The notes beneath the pieces are model-generated. The model had not been told where the DNA came from and did not search any database. It was given only the letters and a program-made list of their open reading frames with translations. Of a stretch of DNA of 64,000 nt, positions 52,117 through 64,000 are shown one piece after another. Position 1 is the first letter of the stretch. Every line of letters begins with the position of its first letter. A program made the position numbers and the translations under genes. This stretch comes from Drosophila persimilis (taxonomy: Eukaryota > Arthropoda > Insecta > Diptera > Drosophilidae): positions 124,001 through 188,000 of the forward strand of contig NW_020825338.1 in the NCBI RefSeq assembly GCF_003286085.1, read 5' to 3'.

Positions 52117-52951
52117 ATGCGCTCAAAATACAAATACCACTACAATTACCAATTACGAGAAAGGTATGTGAGTATTAGTAATTTAATAAGAGGAAGGGAA
52201 TTAGTGGTGGATATAGTATGGTAGAGGGAATTATAATCCGAGCCTAAGACCCTAAACGGTTCATGCAAGAAATAATTCGATCTACAAAGTGGAGAGACGA
52301 CGGAATATAGTTTCAAGTAAATCCAATAGGCATTTTGAAGTTTATGCGGCTCAACGGATCAGGGCTATCTACGTCACCCTTGGTCAAGTTGTGCATACCG
52401 CTTTGGAGATACAAATAAAATGACTCTTCTGTATTTCAGTTGCTTGGTTTCTAAGTGTTGATCAGCCTCGCCCAGCATAACGCTATTAATAAACCCTTTC
52501 CCAGAACTACGCCACTGCAGCTGAACATAGAAGGCCATATATTGATTAAAACCATTGATCAGTACAACCGAGGCATTTTGTTGAAGAAGAATCATATACT
52601 GACACACCAAGAAAATCACTGTTACAGATTGAAAGTCGTTCACGGAGGATATTGGTAAGATCTAAGAAAATAAATTAATTTATTAAATACTTAATTACTG
52701 ATTAGCGTTTTAGTCAGCACGACAGCAGGTGCGGGGTCCACAAACCAAGAATCAATTACAATGTACAAGTATTAGAATGGCTAATGCAAGATCGGAAAAC
52801 GTTCCAGTCCAGCACGTACACATTTATACAACCCATTAATAGAGGTAAAATGTAAATACCATTGATCCGATTTATATTTGTAAATATTTATTTAACAGAA
52901 AAATATGGACGAGAGTGCAGATGGTACTGGGACGCCTTCGAGATGGCCTAG
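52117..52951 (+). CDS. Candidate four-exon gene of unknown function, 139 residues
   Basis: Proposed exons are 52117-52163, 52466-52654, 52714-52844 and 52899-52951, stop TAG at 52949-52951. The last two introns (59 and 54 bp) have good signals (G|GTAAGA ... TTTTAG; G|GTAAAA ... TTAACAG), typical Drosophila sizes, and keep one frame although their phases differ (2 and 1). Exons 2-4 encode polar, Cys-, His- and Trp-containing sequence: GHILIKTIDQYNRGILLKKN, HCYRLKVVHGGYC, then INYNVQVLEWLMQDRKTF and the terminal YGRECRWYWDAFEMA. There are four Cys and no signal peptide or transmembrane segment. Exon 1 (MRSKYKYHYNYQLRE) and the first intron are less certain. I do not recognise the family. It could be a fast-evolving lineage-specific gene or part of a mobile element. 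Confidence 0.45.
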
Positions 52952-55252
52952 GGGTTGTATCCACTCTTCCCTATTCAACATACCTACACATCTGCTTTCA
53001 TATGATTCAATAAGTTTAAAAATAATATAAATACATCCGATATTGTTAGAGTGTTTTGCGTTTCTTTGTAGAAACCTACATGTTTTATTACCTAGTGGGT
53101 AATGGGTCGGTGGCGGTGGGGTGAAATATCTGTTGACAGATCCGATGCAGAAGCATTAAGTGTTCTGTAATATAAATGTAACATGTATCTACTAGGACGA
53201 TCCCCAGAAATGCGTTTTGCTTTAACTAACAAGGTACAAATTCCTTAGCCAATAACCAGATTTGCCCGGCCAGTACTCCCCTCAAGATGTATTAAAGAGC
53301 CATTACAATCGATCCAAACGATCGTAGAGGTATAATTCTACGGTATACGCCATATATACGTATACGGTGTGCCAGTATACAAGGTACACATAAGGGGGCA
53401 ACATTTATGGTACTTCAGTTGCAGTTGTTGAGTTTACGGCCCGTGTAAAAAACTGTGTTTCGATTTCGCACTTTTGTGCTCGCTCTTTAGGCTGCTCTAT
53501 ATGCCGTTGCTGTTCTTCCTGCAAAGTACTGTGTACATGGTAGAGGCACTCGATATTTATTTATACCGCTAAAATGTCATTTTTATGCCCGCTGTATCTG
53601 TTGTTGTTGTTTATGTTCTCCGACTACTCGCATAATGGGTGCGATCGAATCGAATGGACTGGTAGGAAAACATGGATAAGTGGGTGAGCATGTGGGTCCA
53701 CTCCAGCGCCGTGAATGGTCAAGTCAAGTACGAGTATTCCACTGATGAGTAATTTAATTTGTCGTTTATTAGAATAGCACTCATTTTATTTTATGAGATA
53801 CTCCAGCCCATCTACTTGACTTCGAGTTCTTTATTTGCCAAATATGTCACAGGGGGAGATACAAATAGAGGGAGATTTGGGAAGTGGGACAAAATACTAT
53901 ATCTTCCAGTTGATTTTCCGTCGGCATTTTGACTACCATGATGAAACGTCCATGATCGATTGATAATTTGGTCGAAATTGGAGCTACCAGACAGAGTATT
54001 TCAGATAGTATTATAGCTTAAAGTCCGATTGTCCAGCTCTGCCCGGGTCTCGTCTGCTTATCGGGCTTAAAGGCTCTATTGCGGCCCGTCGCTATCCACG
54101 AATATTGTTGTGGTGCCGTAATCAACAGAATTGAACTTAATGGATTACGGTTCCAATCGCAGAACGGTAGCTAACTACCATAATCAAGACCATATTTATG
54201 GTGTGTCCAACATGTTTATTCGCCCCAACGATATGGGAGTACCGGCTTGTGTACGTATAGGCATTTACGATCCCACAAAGTGGATCATTTGAGTTCAAAT
54301 TTCACCATTCCATTACTTAGCTCCCTCCCGCTGTAACATAATATATATATGTATTTACTTCGGAATGCAGTATACTCGTACCATATCAGAAAGTTCAAAT
54401 TCAGAGTTCTACATATACATATAATAATCGGAACTTCAATTTGAATTTTCGCCCACAGAACGCTGTAAAGGTTGCCTAATAATTTCCATAAAGATAGGAT
54501 TGTCAGCCATCAGGCAGGGATTTGAATTTCTTTTACTTTTACCATGTAATTAAACACTTTCTGAATTTATTTTAAATGTACATATGTTCTGTTTTCAAAG
54601 TGTTCTGAATGAAGCTATGTCCCACTTTGAAGTGCTTAATTGGATCTAGTGGGAATAATGGGAAATTTTGGTGATTGAGCCCTTGAAGGACTTGTTACTT
54701 CACATTCAGCGATGCAGGCTTGAAATTCGAAATAAGTATCCAATAAAATATAACAGTTTATCGTTTAAATTGTTGTAAATGGTTTTATTATATCTGTAAA
54801 ATGTATGTTGCAGCTTTTTTGGTTGCTTCGCTTTGCTCCTGTGTCGAATACATTTTACTTGTCCCGGTCTCCGTGTCCGTCCGTGTTCGTATAGATGTGT
54901 TCGTTTTTTCCAATCTGTCTTTGTCTGGGTTCTTGCTAACATTTATGAACTCATTACTCGCTATAAATTCAAAGAGTTTTTCCATTACTCGCTATACACT
55001 CACACGCATATGAAAAAAATATCGGTTACGACTAAGTGCCTATATATAATATATAAATGTACATATGCATACATATCTTTAAATTCTTGCTACAAAAAAA
55101 TTGAACACTAATTATGCTTTAGGTATTATATAGTACAGACATATGATTTATTTGCATTGCGATCTGGGATATACATATATTTATTAGACCTCCTACTCAG
55201 TTTATAGGTTATTCATTTAGTATATTTACAGGGTTTCCATTGGGGATTGGAT
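52952..55252. other. Intergenic DNA downstream of vnd
   Basis: AT-rich, many TA/TGTATG simple words. No gene or recognisable element. It may include 3' regulatory DNA of vnd. Confidence 0.5.
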
Positions 55253-55873
55253 TTATTATTATTCTAAAGACTTAGGCAAACAAAAAAAAAAGGTTTTCTA
55301 CTTCTAGTTTTATAAGTATTATCAACTTTAGTGCAAAAAAAAAATGTATTTATATGGTTATTTAATTATGTAAATATTGGTTGGGAATGGTTATAGGTAG
55401 AGGTTTAGAAAATCTATGACTAAGTGGGGGCCCTAGAGCTTTTAAGCTATACGGGGCTTTGGGGACTTATTATATTTTACACTTATGATATCCGCTTTAA
55501 GAACTCGTCTAGCTATTTCTTAGTTTTTTTTGTTTTGTTTTTTATATTTTCTTCCTTTGTCTGACTTATGTACAGGATAGACAGAGGCTTCTACTTTGAC
55601 TATGCTCTACCTTGTCCACATATTTAGTTTTTGGCTGTTTCTCCTTTTCATTCTCTTTCCCATTCCCATTCGGTTCCCTGTTGCTTTATCGCATATTTTG
55701 GGGGCCTGGCGAGCCGGCTGTGAAAATGTCATGTTCCATTATTGCACCAAAGTTTTGTTCGAATTCCCAGCTCCAGCTCCAGCTCAAACTCCAGCGCTAC
55801 CGCTGCCGCTTTCTTGTCGACTATTCGAGTGTCCATGCCCCCCGATACCACGCCGTATCCCTATCTAGCAGTA
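55253..55873 (-). other. Probable 3' UTR of vnd
   Basis: The nearest AATAAA on the minus strand is at 55253-55258, about 620 bases after the stop, with others at 55180-55185 and 55147-55152. Confidence 0.45.
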
Positions 55874-58800
55874 TTAGGGCCACCAGGCGGCGCGCTGCGC
55901 GTGCGCATGTGGATGGACGTGGGCATGGGCCTGTGCGTGGGCATGGGCATGAGCATGGAGTCCTGCGGCGGCAGCGGCAGCCGCATGCTGATAGGCGGCC
56001 CCATTCAACGCCACCAGGTGGTGGGCGGCAGCCGCATTCTGCATGGCCGTGGCCGTGGCTGAGCTTACCGAGACGCAGTCGGGCGCCATTTTGGAGCCAT
56101 CACCTAGGCACGGCTTTCCATTGCGCACTAGCACGGGCACGGCGACGCGCCTTGGCGAGGGCAAGGCCGACGGATGGTGCGGGTGGGTGGCGTGGCCATG
56201 GAGCAGGCCCGGGTGCTCATATCCCTTTTCGTTCTGGGCACGCTTCGTCTTGTAGCGATGATTCTGGAACCAGATCTTCACCTGCGTCGGCGTCAGACGG
56301 ATGAGGCTGGCCAGGTGCTCGCGCTCCGGGGCGCTAAGGTAGCGCTGCTGTCGGAATCGTCGCTCCAGTTCGTACGTCTGTGCCTTGGTGAAGAGTACTC
56401 GGCGCTTCCGCTTCTTGTTGGGCAGACCGTCGCTATTGAGGCCGCCACTGCCGCCTCCACCGCTGCCATCCGCATCGTCCACATCGTCGATGTCCTCCTC
56501 GATGCCATCCTCGTTGAGGCTGTCATCATGCCCGCTGCTCGCTCCTCCACCTCCACCCCCATTGATGGGGTCGTGCTTCAGGCTGTGGTTGTTGTTGTTG
56601 CTGGTGCTATTGTTATTGTTGTTGTGAAGGGCATGTGCCGCAGAGGGTCCTCCAGAAGGAGCGCCGCCATGGATGGTGTGCAGGGCATCGCCCACCGACA
56701 GGGCATCACTGTCTGCCGACCGACTGTAGCTCTTGTAGTCGCCGGAGAGGGCGGGCGAGGTTTGGCAATTGGAACCGATGTAGGTGTAGGACACCTCCGA
56801 TGTAACCGGCGAGGTGCTATCAGGACTGGCCGGCTGCTGGGTGCCTGCATGGGAGAGAATGGGAGAGAGACGAGAATTGTGTTTAGCGAGATGGCAGACA
56901 AAGGATCCCTGCCAATGGACAACGAATTTGTCAGCAATGCCAATAAATTAATGCCCTGGCACACCCCTTAACCTAGCCCATAACACCCCTAACCAGGTAT
57001 TCCACCCTTATCGGAACGGATCGGATCGGATCGGCATGATCGGGGAAATTTTCGAAAGGCGGGAGGGGAGAGAGTCAACTCTAGCAATTGGATTAGACCC
57101 GACATGAGGCTGTGGTCGATCTTTGGGGTGGGCCAGATGTTTGGCTGGCAAAAACCTACCCCTGCTCCTGCCTCGGCATGGGCATGGGTCCGGGCTAATA
57201 ATGTCAATTAGGCACCAGAGACACTGAGAATTGACAGGGAATCTCTACCTCTCTACCTGGTCTCCTCTCTAACGTGTTCTCGGTGCGATCTCCTGCTGAC
57301 TGCTGACCTTCGGGCTATGGTTCTGTCCCCGTCCTGAATGGGATGGGATGGGATAGAAGCGAATGGAATGGGATGGGATGCTAATGAAAAGGCATTTACG
57401 AGTGCCGTGCCTTGAATGCCTCGGAATGTGTACGGGGACAATGGCATACAAAAGCCAAACCTCAAACATCGATGGCAGTTCGAGGCTCTTCCGGTTTCCG
57501 TTCCTCTTTCTCTATGGACTGGTATGGGGTGACTGCAAAACGACCGCCCACTTTTGATAGGCTTTTGTGAACGGTGATTTATCTCCGGGCGTGGCTGCCC
57601 CTCTCGTGGGGTGTGATCTATGCAACCGCAAGGGCTCCAGCAAATATGTCAATGAACAAATGTCAATGTCAAGGAATCAGAAGTCGCAAGAGAAAGGAGA
57701 TCTCATCCGAGTAAGGAGAACAGAAAACCGGGGAGGAAACATCCCATTCTCCCATTCCACAATCTCAGACCCATGCTCCATCTATTCGTATTCGTATCAT
57801 TGACTAAACAAAGCCCAGCGGCTAATGCTCATCCATTACCCCATTACCCAAGCCCGAGGCCCGATGCTTCCATGACAACTCAACAAATTAATAACTTAAT
57901 ATAATCAAAACGACTCCTCCTCGACGCTCCTTCATACAGCTGTGAAGTTTCCCAAAAAAGAGCAAACAACCAGAAAAAAGAACGAAAAAAAAAAACGGCA
58001 AGCGGGCAGCAATTATAATTTGTAGCCAAACAAAAAAAAGGTATAATAAAAAAGAGGAAGACCGATTGAGAATGGGAATGGGCATGGGAGTTGGAGAGGG
58101 GCAATCGAAAAGGGACGAAAACCAGGCGGAAGTGCGTGCCATAAATTGCCAGGACGAGTGAGAAATGTTTGGCCCGAAACAACAACAGACAAAGGACGGG
58201 CCAGGGAACGATTGACTACCATCCTTGCCAGAGGGCAACAACAGAGTTAATCCTCAAGTGTGAAGCGCATACAAACTATTAGTCAAGATTATAATAGAAC
58301 CCCAACCCCAGAGGCAGACCCAGGCCCAGGCCCAGATCCTGGCCACATTTTCATTCCCAATTTCGATCCAATGAATGAGTGAAAAATAAAAAAATTAAAA
58401 AAGCAAACGACTGGAAAGTGTGCAAGGATCAGAAATGGCTCGTCACCACGCTGCTCAGCGCTCCCAGGAAGCACCTGAGTCCATATACGAGTAGAGGGTT
58501 AACAGCACTAGCCCATATATGCAAACACAGCTGCCTTATCGACCGACCGACCGACCGACTGTCTGAATGAGTGGCTGGGTGGATGGATGGATGGATGGAT
58601 GGATGCATGGATGGATGGATGAGTGGGTAAGTGGATGGGTGAGCACCACTTCCCTGGCGAGGAAAATTCGTAACAATATTATTAGTCGTGCAGTTAATCG
58701 GTGGTTCGGCTCTCTCGTGGGTTACATTTACATCCACGAAAGGCCATTTAGGGGGTTCGATTTTCACCCGAATTATTTATATTTCTGGCATCTTCGGAAT

Positions 58801-61800
58801 CTCCAAAGATTTCAAACCAAAGAAATGGCACTCCTCAACCGTTATTGGTAAGCTGATTACGGGATTCGTTCTGGCGTTATACTATAAGGAATTCGAAGAA
58901 ATTTCACACTCCGACAAATTTATATTACACCCGTCATGGCCGTCCATTGGTATATCCTAATTGAATAGTATGAAAATATTGGTAGGTTATTACCGAATAG
59001 CCTTCTGATTAAGAACCAAGATTCATCGGCGGCATGTTCTTGCAGTTTACTTTTTTATCTTTTTAATTTTCAATAAAAGCATGTTTAAGATCTATAAAAT
59101 GTTTCATTGGAGTAACCTCCGAAGTACCCTTGAAGATGGGAGATCTCCTCCTACTTAGAAATTCGAATTAAACACGAGTATCGTTACTTTTTCCCTTTTT
59201 TTAAAAGATACATTTCAAGCTTGCGTTATCTATAATGCTTTCCTCCCCAATTCAGCATTTGATTTGGACTCACCGTATAATTCGTTTTCTTTGATCCACG
59301 CACTGCGTCCCGAATGTTGGAGCATGGTTTGGGCCATGTGGTGGTAGGAGGACATCTCGTCCCCGAAGGTGCCAGCGAAATTCTTGGGAAGATACTGCCC
59401 GGCAGCAACTGCGGCGGCGGCCGCCGCATTGTGACTGGCCAGCAGGTGGGCGGCGGCGTGGGCATGGGCGGGTCCCCCGCCTGCACCGCCGGCAGCAGTA
59501 CTGCCCTGGTGGTGCGACAGGGGCACGGGAGGGACTACCGTCTGATGGTGGTGTGGTGGATGCGGATGCGGATGCTGTTGCTGGTGGTGCTGCGGATGCG
59601 GCTGGAGGTGATGCGGATGCTGCGGCGGGAGGTGCGGCTGCTGTGGGTTGTGCTCTGTAGTGTGGTGGTCGCCATGTCCGGCACCAGCACCGTGCTCCTC
59701 CAGCGCCGCCGCACTGGTGGGCGTCGGCGAGAGCGTTGCTGGTCCATGGCCATTGCTAGCTTCCGCTGCGTGGCTCAGTTCGCTGCTGTGCTGGGCAGCA
59801 GCAGCGGCGGCAGCTGCGGCGGCGGCATTCTTCAGATCGGATCCGTCCAAGTTGAGGATGTCCGATATGTGGAAGCCGGAGCGCTGCGACGATGGCACCT
59901 TGGCATCAAACAAACTGAAAGGACAGAGATGAATGAAGGATTAGACAAAATTGTCAAACATACACAACTATTGGAAATATTTATGGAATCTCTCCATAGA
60001 TGCAATAACTATGCGAGAAATAAGGGATGTCGTATACTGGAAGAAAATATGATGGGATAAATGGTTCCAAAGACCCGGAATATCTTCGAGCAATATATTG
60101 GAAAAAAATATGGAATAGATATGCAAAGAAAAACTGATTCGATGGATAGTCCGTGTGGAGCATTGGGAGGGTATGTGATAAACGGGACACTCAAATGAAT
60201 GCTCAGATTGATGCTTCGATTGAGGCTTGAATGAATGGCTATTTGCGTTGCTTTCTATTGTCATCCTGTCATCTTTAAACTGCAGCTTCATGCCCATTGC
60301 TTCTACATCCGGTATGGGTATGGGTATCGGTATATCATGAATGGCCGGAAGGTCCAACAAAGGCTTTAACACTGTGGCTCGAATACAGCCTGTTCTACCG
60401 GTCTACCTGTGCTACCTGCCGATGCCCTGACTTTCGCAGATTGCGATTTTTGCAGAGGGAGCGAGCGAACTATCTGAGACATTGGGATCTATCTGATCTG
60501 ATCTGATCTATCTATCCCTGAAAAATTCTCGGGCGAGAATTAACTTTGATTAAGTGCACCCAAATCGCTGGATTATTGACACCTAGTCTCAGTGGCCTTT
60601 CCTTTCCTTTTCCTTTTGGGCTTCCACTTGCCAAATCCTGTACTGGGCCCAGAGGCTAATGAAAATTTGATTTTCCACTAATACCATCAACAATTAAACA
60701 CAAATCTGCTTTAGACCAACCACTGACCACCGCTGGGACCTGTTGGTTGCCATCTACCTGTCCATCCGAAGATCAGATCGGATCGGGTCAGGTCGGTTCA
60801 GGTCGGCTCAGGTCGTGCCACATGTTGGCGCAAGTTTCTTCGCGCGCTGCTTCCGGTTTTTCCACATTGAATTTTCCAAAATTCCCACGCCAGCGTTGGT
60901 ACGATAGTGGGACAAAGACGGAGACACATGTTTTGCTCAGAGGGAATTCCCTTCGTCAGACAGTGTGACGTCGTCGTCTGCATCTTCCCTGTCGTCAGCG
61001 GCAGTGTCAGCCCGGTGTCTCGAATCTGCACCGAGTCCTCTGCTGTCTGCCGCACACATGTTGGCCCGTCATTGGAGTTTCCCTGACCACTCTCACCTAC
61101 TGTCCATCGATGGATGGGAATTTCTAAGCCAGGCCAGCACAGGGTAAATCAAGCTGAATTTCTTCGATCCAAAAGCAAGGACCTTGAGTACTTGCTCGAC
61201 CAGAAACGGGGGAAATACGTCCCATATTCGCCGTTTTCTTGTGATGTGCTATGCCGTGATGCTTCTCGGCAGGATTTGGCTAATTTGGCTCTGCAAGTGG
61301 CCTCATTGGATTAGTGAGCAAAGTCCATTAGCTAGCCATGTACATAGTGCTGGGCATGGCCAGGACTAGGGCAGGGGCTCGCTCATGGGTGTGACTATGA
61401 GCCGAAGCTTAGGCGAAGGCAAACCGCGGCTTATGCGTAGAGTAAGGACCGATCAAGCCGGGGATCTCTTTAGATAGTAATGGAACCCCATCTGGTTGTT
61501 TACTTCAGCGGTTAGAAAAGTGGAAGTCTGTGGAATCTAAAGCTCAAATATCTGGATACCGGCAGAACTTCTTTTGTGGGAGATTCGGAGCATTGAAAGA
61601 GAAAAACTGGCGTTTGTAAATTACATAAGCAAACAAATGCATCTTCGAAATACCTCAGAAATGGATCAAGAGATTACCCATTACAATTTCAATATTACCC
61701 CAAGAGTTTACAAAAGTCTGATTTCTAGGATTGATAGATGGATACGTAAATAGGCACAGATGAAATGAGAAGATAATATAGCCCGAAACGCCATCGAAAT

Positions 61801-62653
61801 TAGAATACACATAAGATATAGAAGAGAGTGGAAATTCTAGATGAGATTACGGGATCGTAGCTTTGATTGATCTGGGAAATATATATCTTAACCCAAGTTT
61901 AAGACTTTAAATGTTTCCCACTATACCCTTTGCATACCATTCATATGTACATACATACGTATCTACTATGTCGCATAATTAAATTTAATAATGTGCATAA
62001 GTAAGTGCTTCTTTGATTCCTTTTCCCCCCGATCGTGCTTACCCGGGCAATGCGTTGCGCAGGGCCGCCGGATAGAAGGCAGCTGGGAGCAGGGCGTGAC
62101 TCCAGGGCGGCAGCAGGATGGGCGACCAGGGTAAAAAGGGGGCAGCAGCTGCAGCAGCCACTGCCGCCGACGAGGGCACCATCAGGCTGCTCATGCCGTG
62201 GAGGCCGGGGAAGCCACTGAAGGCGGCTGCTCCTGTGGGGATGCGCAGATGCTCGCTGGCGGCCAGTCCGGTGCCGCAGGGCGTCGTCGTCGTGGGCACA
62301 GTGGTGCTGGCGGTGCTGAAGACCTTGGAGGAGCGCTCCCGGTCCTGTTCGCGTTCTCGCTCCCTCTCCCTCTCACGATCTTCTCGATCTCGTTCACGCT
62401 CTCGTTCACGCTCCCTGGCCCGCTCTCCCTCGCGATCTAGCGAGGGGGTGGAGGTGCGCAACGGTCGCTTGGGCGTTGTGGGGGTCGTCGGCGAGGCAGG
62501 ACTAACGGTGATGGCGCTTTGGGGCGAGGCAGGCAAGCTTCCGGCGCTCCCCAAGCCGCTGCTGTTGCCGCTGCTCAGCTCCCGCTCGCGATCCCTCTCC
62601 CGGTCGCGGTTTCGCTTCGAGGGCGTCCGCTCCAGGGCTCCCGAGCTGGTCAT
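55874..62653 (-). CDS. vnd: Ventral nervous system defective, NK2-class homeodomain protein
   Basis: Transcription factor that specifies the ventral column of the neuroectoderm, represses ind/msh, and is activated by Dorsal. Minus-strand coding exons are 62653-62043, 59914-59274 and 56844-55874, with phases matching (2 then 1) and a total of 740 residues. Landmarks: Arg/Glu repeat-rich N-terminal third; tinman (TN/eh1-like Groucho-binding) motif [10 protein letters not shown] at about residues 217-226; His/Pro-rich and Ala-rich linkers; acidic stretch [17 protein letters not shown]; homeodomain at about residues 562-621 (56413-56234) with recognition helix [13 protein letters not shown], carrying the NK2-diagnostic Tyr54; and NK2-specific domain around [15 protein letters not shown] (about 648-664). 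The end AQRAAWWP matches the fly protein. The start at 62653 ([14 protein letters not shown]) is chosen by similarity to the known N-terminus. The frame is open further upstream to an ATG at 62920. Confidence 0.97.
56845..59273 (-). other. vnd intron 2
   Basis: 2.4-kb intron (donor G|GTGAGT at 59273, acceptor CATGCAG ending at 56845). It contains (GACC)n at 58541-58559 and (GGAT)n at 58579-58622. No embedded gene is seen. Confidence 0.9.
58579..58622. repeat. (GGAT)n microsatellite
   Basis: Eleven GGAT-type tetramers with one GCAT interruption, next to a (GACC)n run at 58541-58559. Confidence 0.95.
59915..62042 (-). other. vnd intron 1
   Basis: 2.1-kb intron (donor GG|GTAAGC, acceptor CTTTCAG). 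Besides the enhancer cluster listed separately it has CTACCTG (Zelda-type CAGGTAG) at 60403-60409 and 60412-60418. Confidence 0.9.
60754..61061. promoter_or_regulatory. Neuroectodermal enhancer (NEE-type) in vnd intron 1
   Basis: Sites visible in about 300 bp: Zelda CTACCTG at 60754-60760; Twist-type E-box CACATGT at 60819-60825; Dorsal-type site (minus GTGGAAAAACCGG) at 60853-60865; Su(H)-type site (minus CGTGGGAAT) at 60881-60889; a second CACATGT at 60925-60931; palindromic kappaB GGGAATTCCC at 60942-60951; and a third CACATGT at 61055-61061. Neuroectodermal enhancers of Dorsal targets such as rho, vn, brk and vnd are known to combine specialised Dorsal, CACATGT and Su(H) sites, so the grammar matches. 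Activity is inferred. Confidence 0.8.
62335..62450 (-). repeat. Arg/Glu (RE/RD) coding repeat in vnd exon 1
   Basis: A run of CGT/CGA-GAG-type codons encodes an alternating Arg-Glu/Asp segment, longer here than I recall for D. melanogaster. Confidence 0.75.
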
Positions 62654-64000
62654 CTCTAGGGCGGCGGGCGGTCGGCCCTCTGGCGGATGCTGCTGGGATG
62701 TGGGGGTAGGTGATCCGTTCGATTTGCGCCGCTGGTGGGCGGCGGGCGACGGAGACTGGCTCTTGCGTTTCTCCGCCACTTTGTGGCTGTTGCTCTCCCG
62801 GGTACGGGGCAATGAGGGGACACGGAAAAAAAAGCTCACACACACGCGCACAGAGAGTTTCGGAACACACTCACAATCGCACTTGAGAGTTAAGGACCTT
62901 CTAGCAAAAGCCGATGGCAATCATAATCAATGTTGGTCCGTCCGGCTCTCAAATATCTGTTATCGCGGATCAAGATCAGGATCAGGAGTAGAAGGATACG
63001 GACACGGATACGACTGGGCATTCACTGGGCATTCACGTTCGGGCTCTGCACTGTTAGCCGCACTCTAAACATTCCAAACTGAAGTGTCATCAACAACTAA
63101 CGAGACATCAAGAACTCGACACGAGTCCAACCAGCCAACGGCAGAAAAGTACCAAAAAATCTCTCTCTTTCATTGCGTCCACGTCCACGCGCATTTGTGT
63201 GTGTTGTGTGTGTGTGCATCTGTGTGTAGGGTGTCTTTTGGTATACGGCCTGCAGAGCTGCATCCCTCCACCATTGGATGGTATATACTCGTACTAGCAG
63301 TGCGCACCAACACCAGTGCCCATGCCTGAAGAGAGACACTCTCTGTTGTTGGGCCCCGCTAAGTGGCTTCTCATGTCCTTTTCAACAAGGATACAGCGCT
63401 GAAGAAGCCACACCAACAACAACAGCCACATTGTGAGTGGCTCGTTCAACCACCGGCAACAACTGCTGGAACCCACCACCAGCCCGGCTCGAGTCCACGC
63501 CAGAGAGAGAGAGCGAGAGCGAGACAGATCCTTGTGACTGTCCGTGTGTCTCGCTTGCACCCCTTCAGCAAGGGCCACTGGCTGCTATTGCTGCCCTGCT
63601 CTACCCCAGCCGACGAGTGCCACTTGAGCAGCCTCTCTTGTGTGTGTGTCTCTGTGTGCTTGTGAGCCATTGTAGCGCTCGAGTAGTGGCAGCAGCGGAG
63701 AGGGAAACACTCTCTAGGTAGGGCTGGTACCGCGGCCCAGGCTTGGTTCCCAGCCAGTCAGACAAGTTCCTTTTGTAGCTCGGAAAACTCTTTCATTCAT
63801 TCACATTTTGAGCCGAAAAATTCTCTCCTCTCTCTTCCATCTCTTCCTGGCCCGGGCCCAGGCCCGGCCTGGCTCTGCCCTACACTTGATGTTGTCAACA
63901 ATTGCCGCGTCATTATATTGTATTTATCATTATCGTCGCTCTAGTGCCCGGCCAGGGGACAACGACGACGCACCTACGACATCCCCAGATCCGAGGATGT
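62654..64000 (-). promoter_or_regulatory. vnd 5' leader and upstream region
   Basis: On the minus strand this is the 5' UTR and presumed promoter of vnd. It contains GT-rich and GAGA-type words (AGAGAGAGAG near 63503-63512 on plus). No other gene is supported. The transcription start is not resolvable by eye. Confidence 0.5.

Noticed and set aside
55612..56971. Long plus-strand open frames across the vnd homeobox exon
   Set aside because: They are antisense shadows of a strongly coding, GC-rich exon. The minus strand has the homeodomain with correct splice phases.

Overview
This is nuclear DNA from a Drosophila species. The evidence is short GT-AG introns of about 50-70 bp, CAG/CAA-rich coding repeats, and a protein content that matches the distal X chromosome (Muller element A) of Drosophila. 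Remnants resembling interspersed repeats common in the obscura group suggest, without proving, a species of that group. I found no bacterial or viral genes, CRISPR arrays, rRNA or tRNA genes.

Layout. (1) 1-10.8 kb, plus strand: the 3' five exons of a very large low-complexity protein gene whose 5' end lies outside the window, then a long AT-rich 3' UTR. (2) 11.6-12.7 kb, minus: ribokinase (three exons). (3) 13.3-14.6 kb, minus: mod(r), a Vps37-type ESCRT-I subunit (three coding exons). (4) 15.18-15.53 kb, plus: a one-exon 114-residue single-pass membrane protein, divergent from mod(r). (5) 15.5-18 kb: intergenic DNA with a diverged repeat family and a Motif 6/DRE/Motif 1 core-promoter cluster. 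(6) About 18-30.3 kb, plus: a cytospin-like gene (CG13366 type) with a multi-kilobase 5' region and nine coding exons encoding polyQ, coiled-coil and calponin-homology parts. (7) 30.3-55.2 kb: a gene-poor stretch holding a dead Tc1/mariner element, a dead Jockey-superfamily non-LTR retrotransposon, a decayed reading frame and one unrecognised candidate spliced gene. (8) 55.2-64 kb, minus: vnd (NK2-class homeobox; three coding exons, 740 residues). Its first intron contains a cluster of Dorsal, Twist-type E-box, Su(H) and Zelda motifs matching the neuroectodermal-enhancer signature.

How they relate. The housekeeping genes (ribokinase, Vps37, the small membrane protein) are compact. vnd and the cytospin gene carry large regulatory spaces. 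No shared pathway links them, and the neighbourhood is best explained as conserved chromosomal linkage. The items most likely to be undescribed are the four-exon candidate at 52.1-52.95 kb and the repeat family at 16-18 kb with its promoter motifs.
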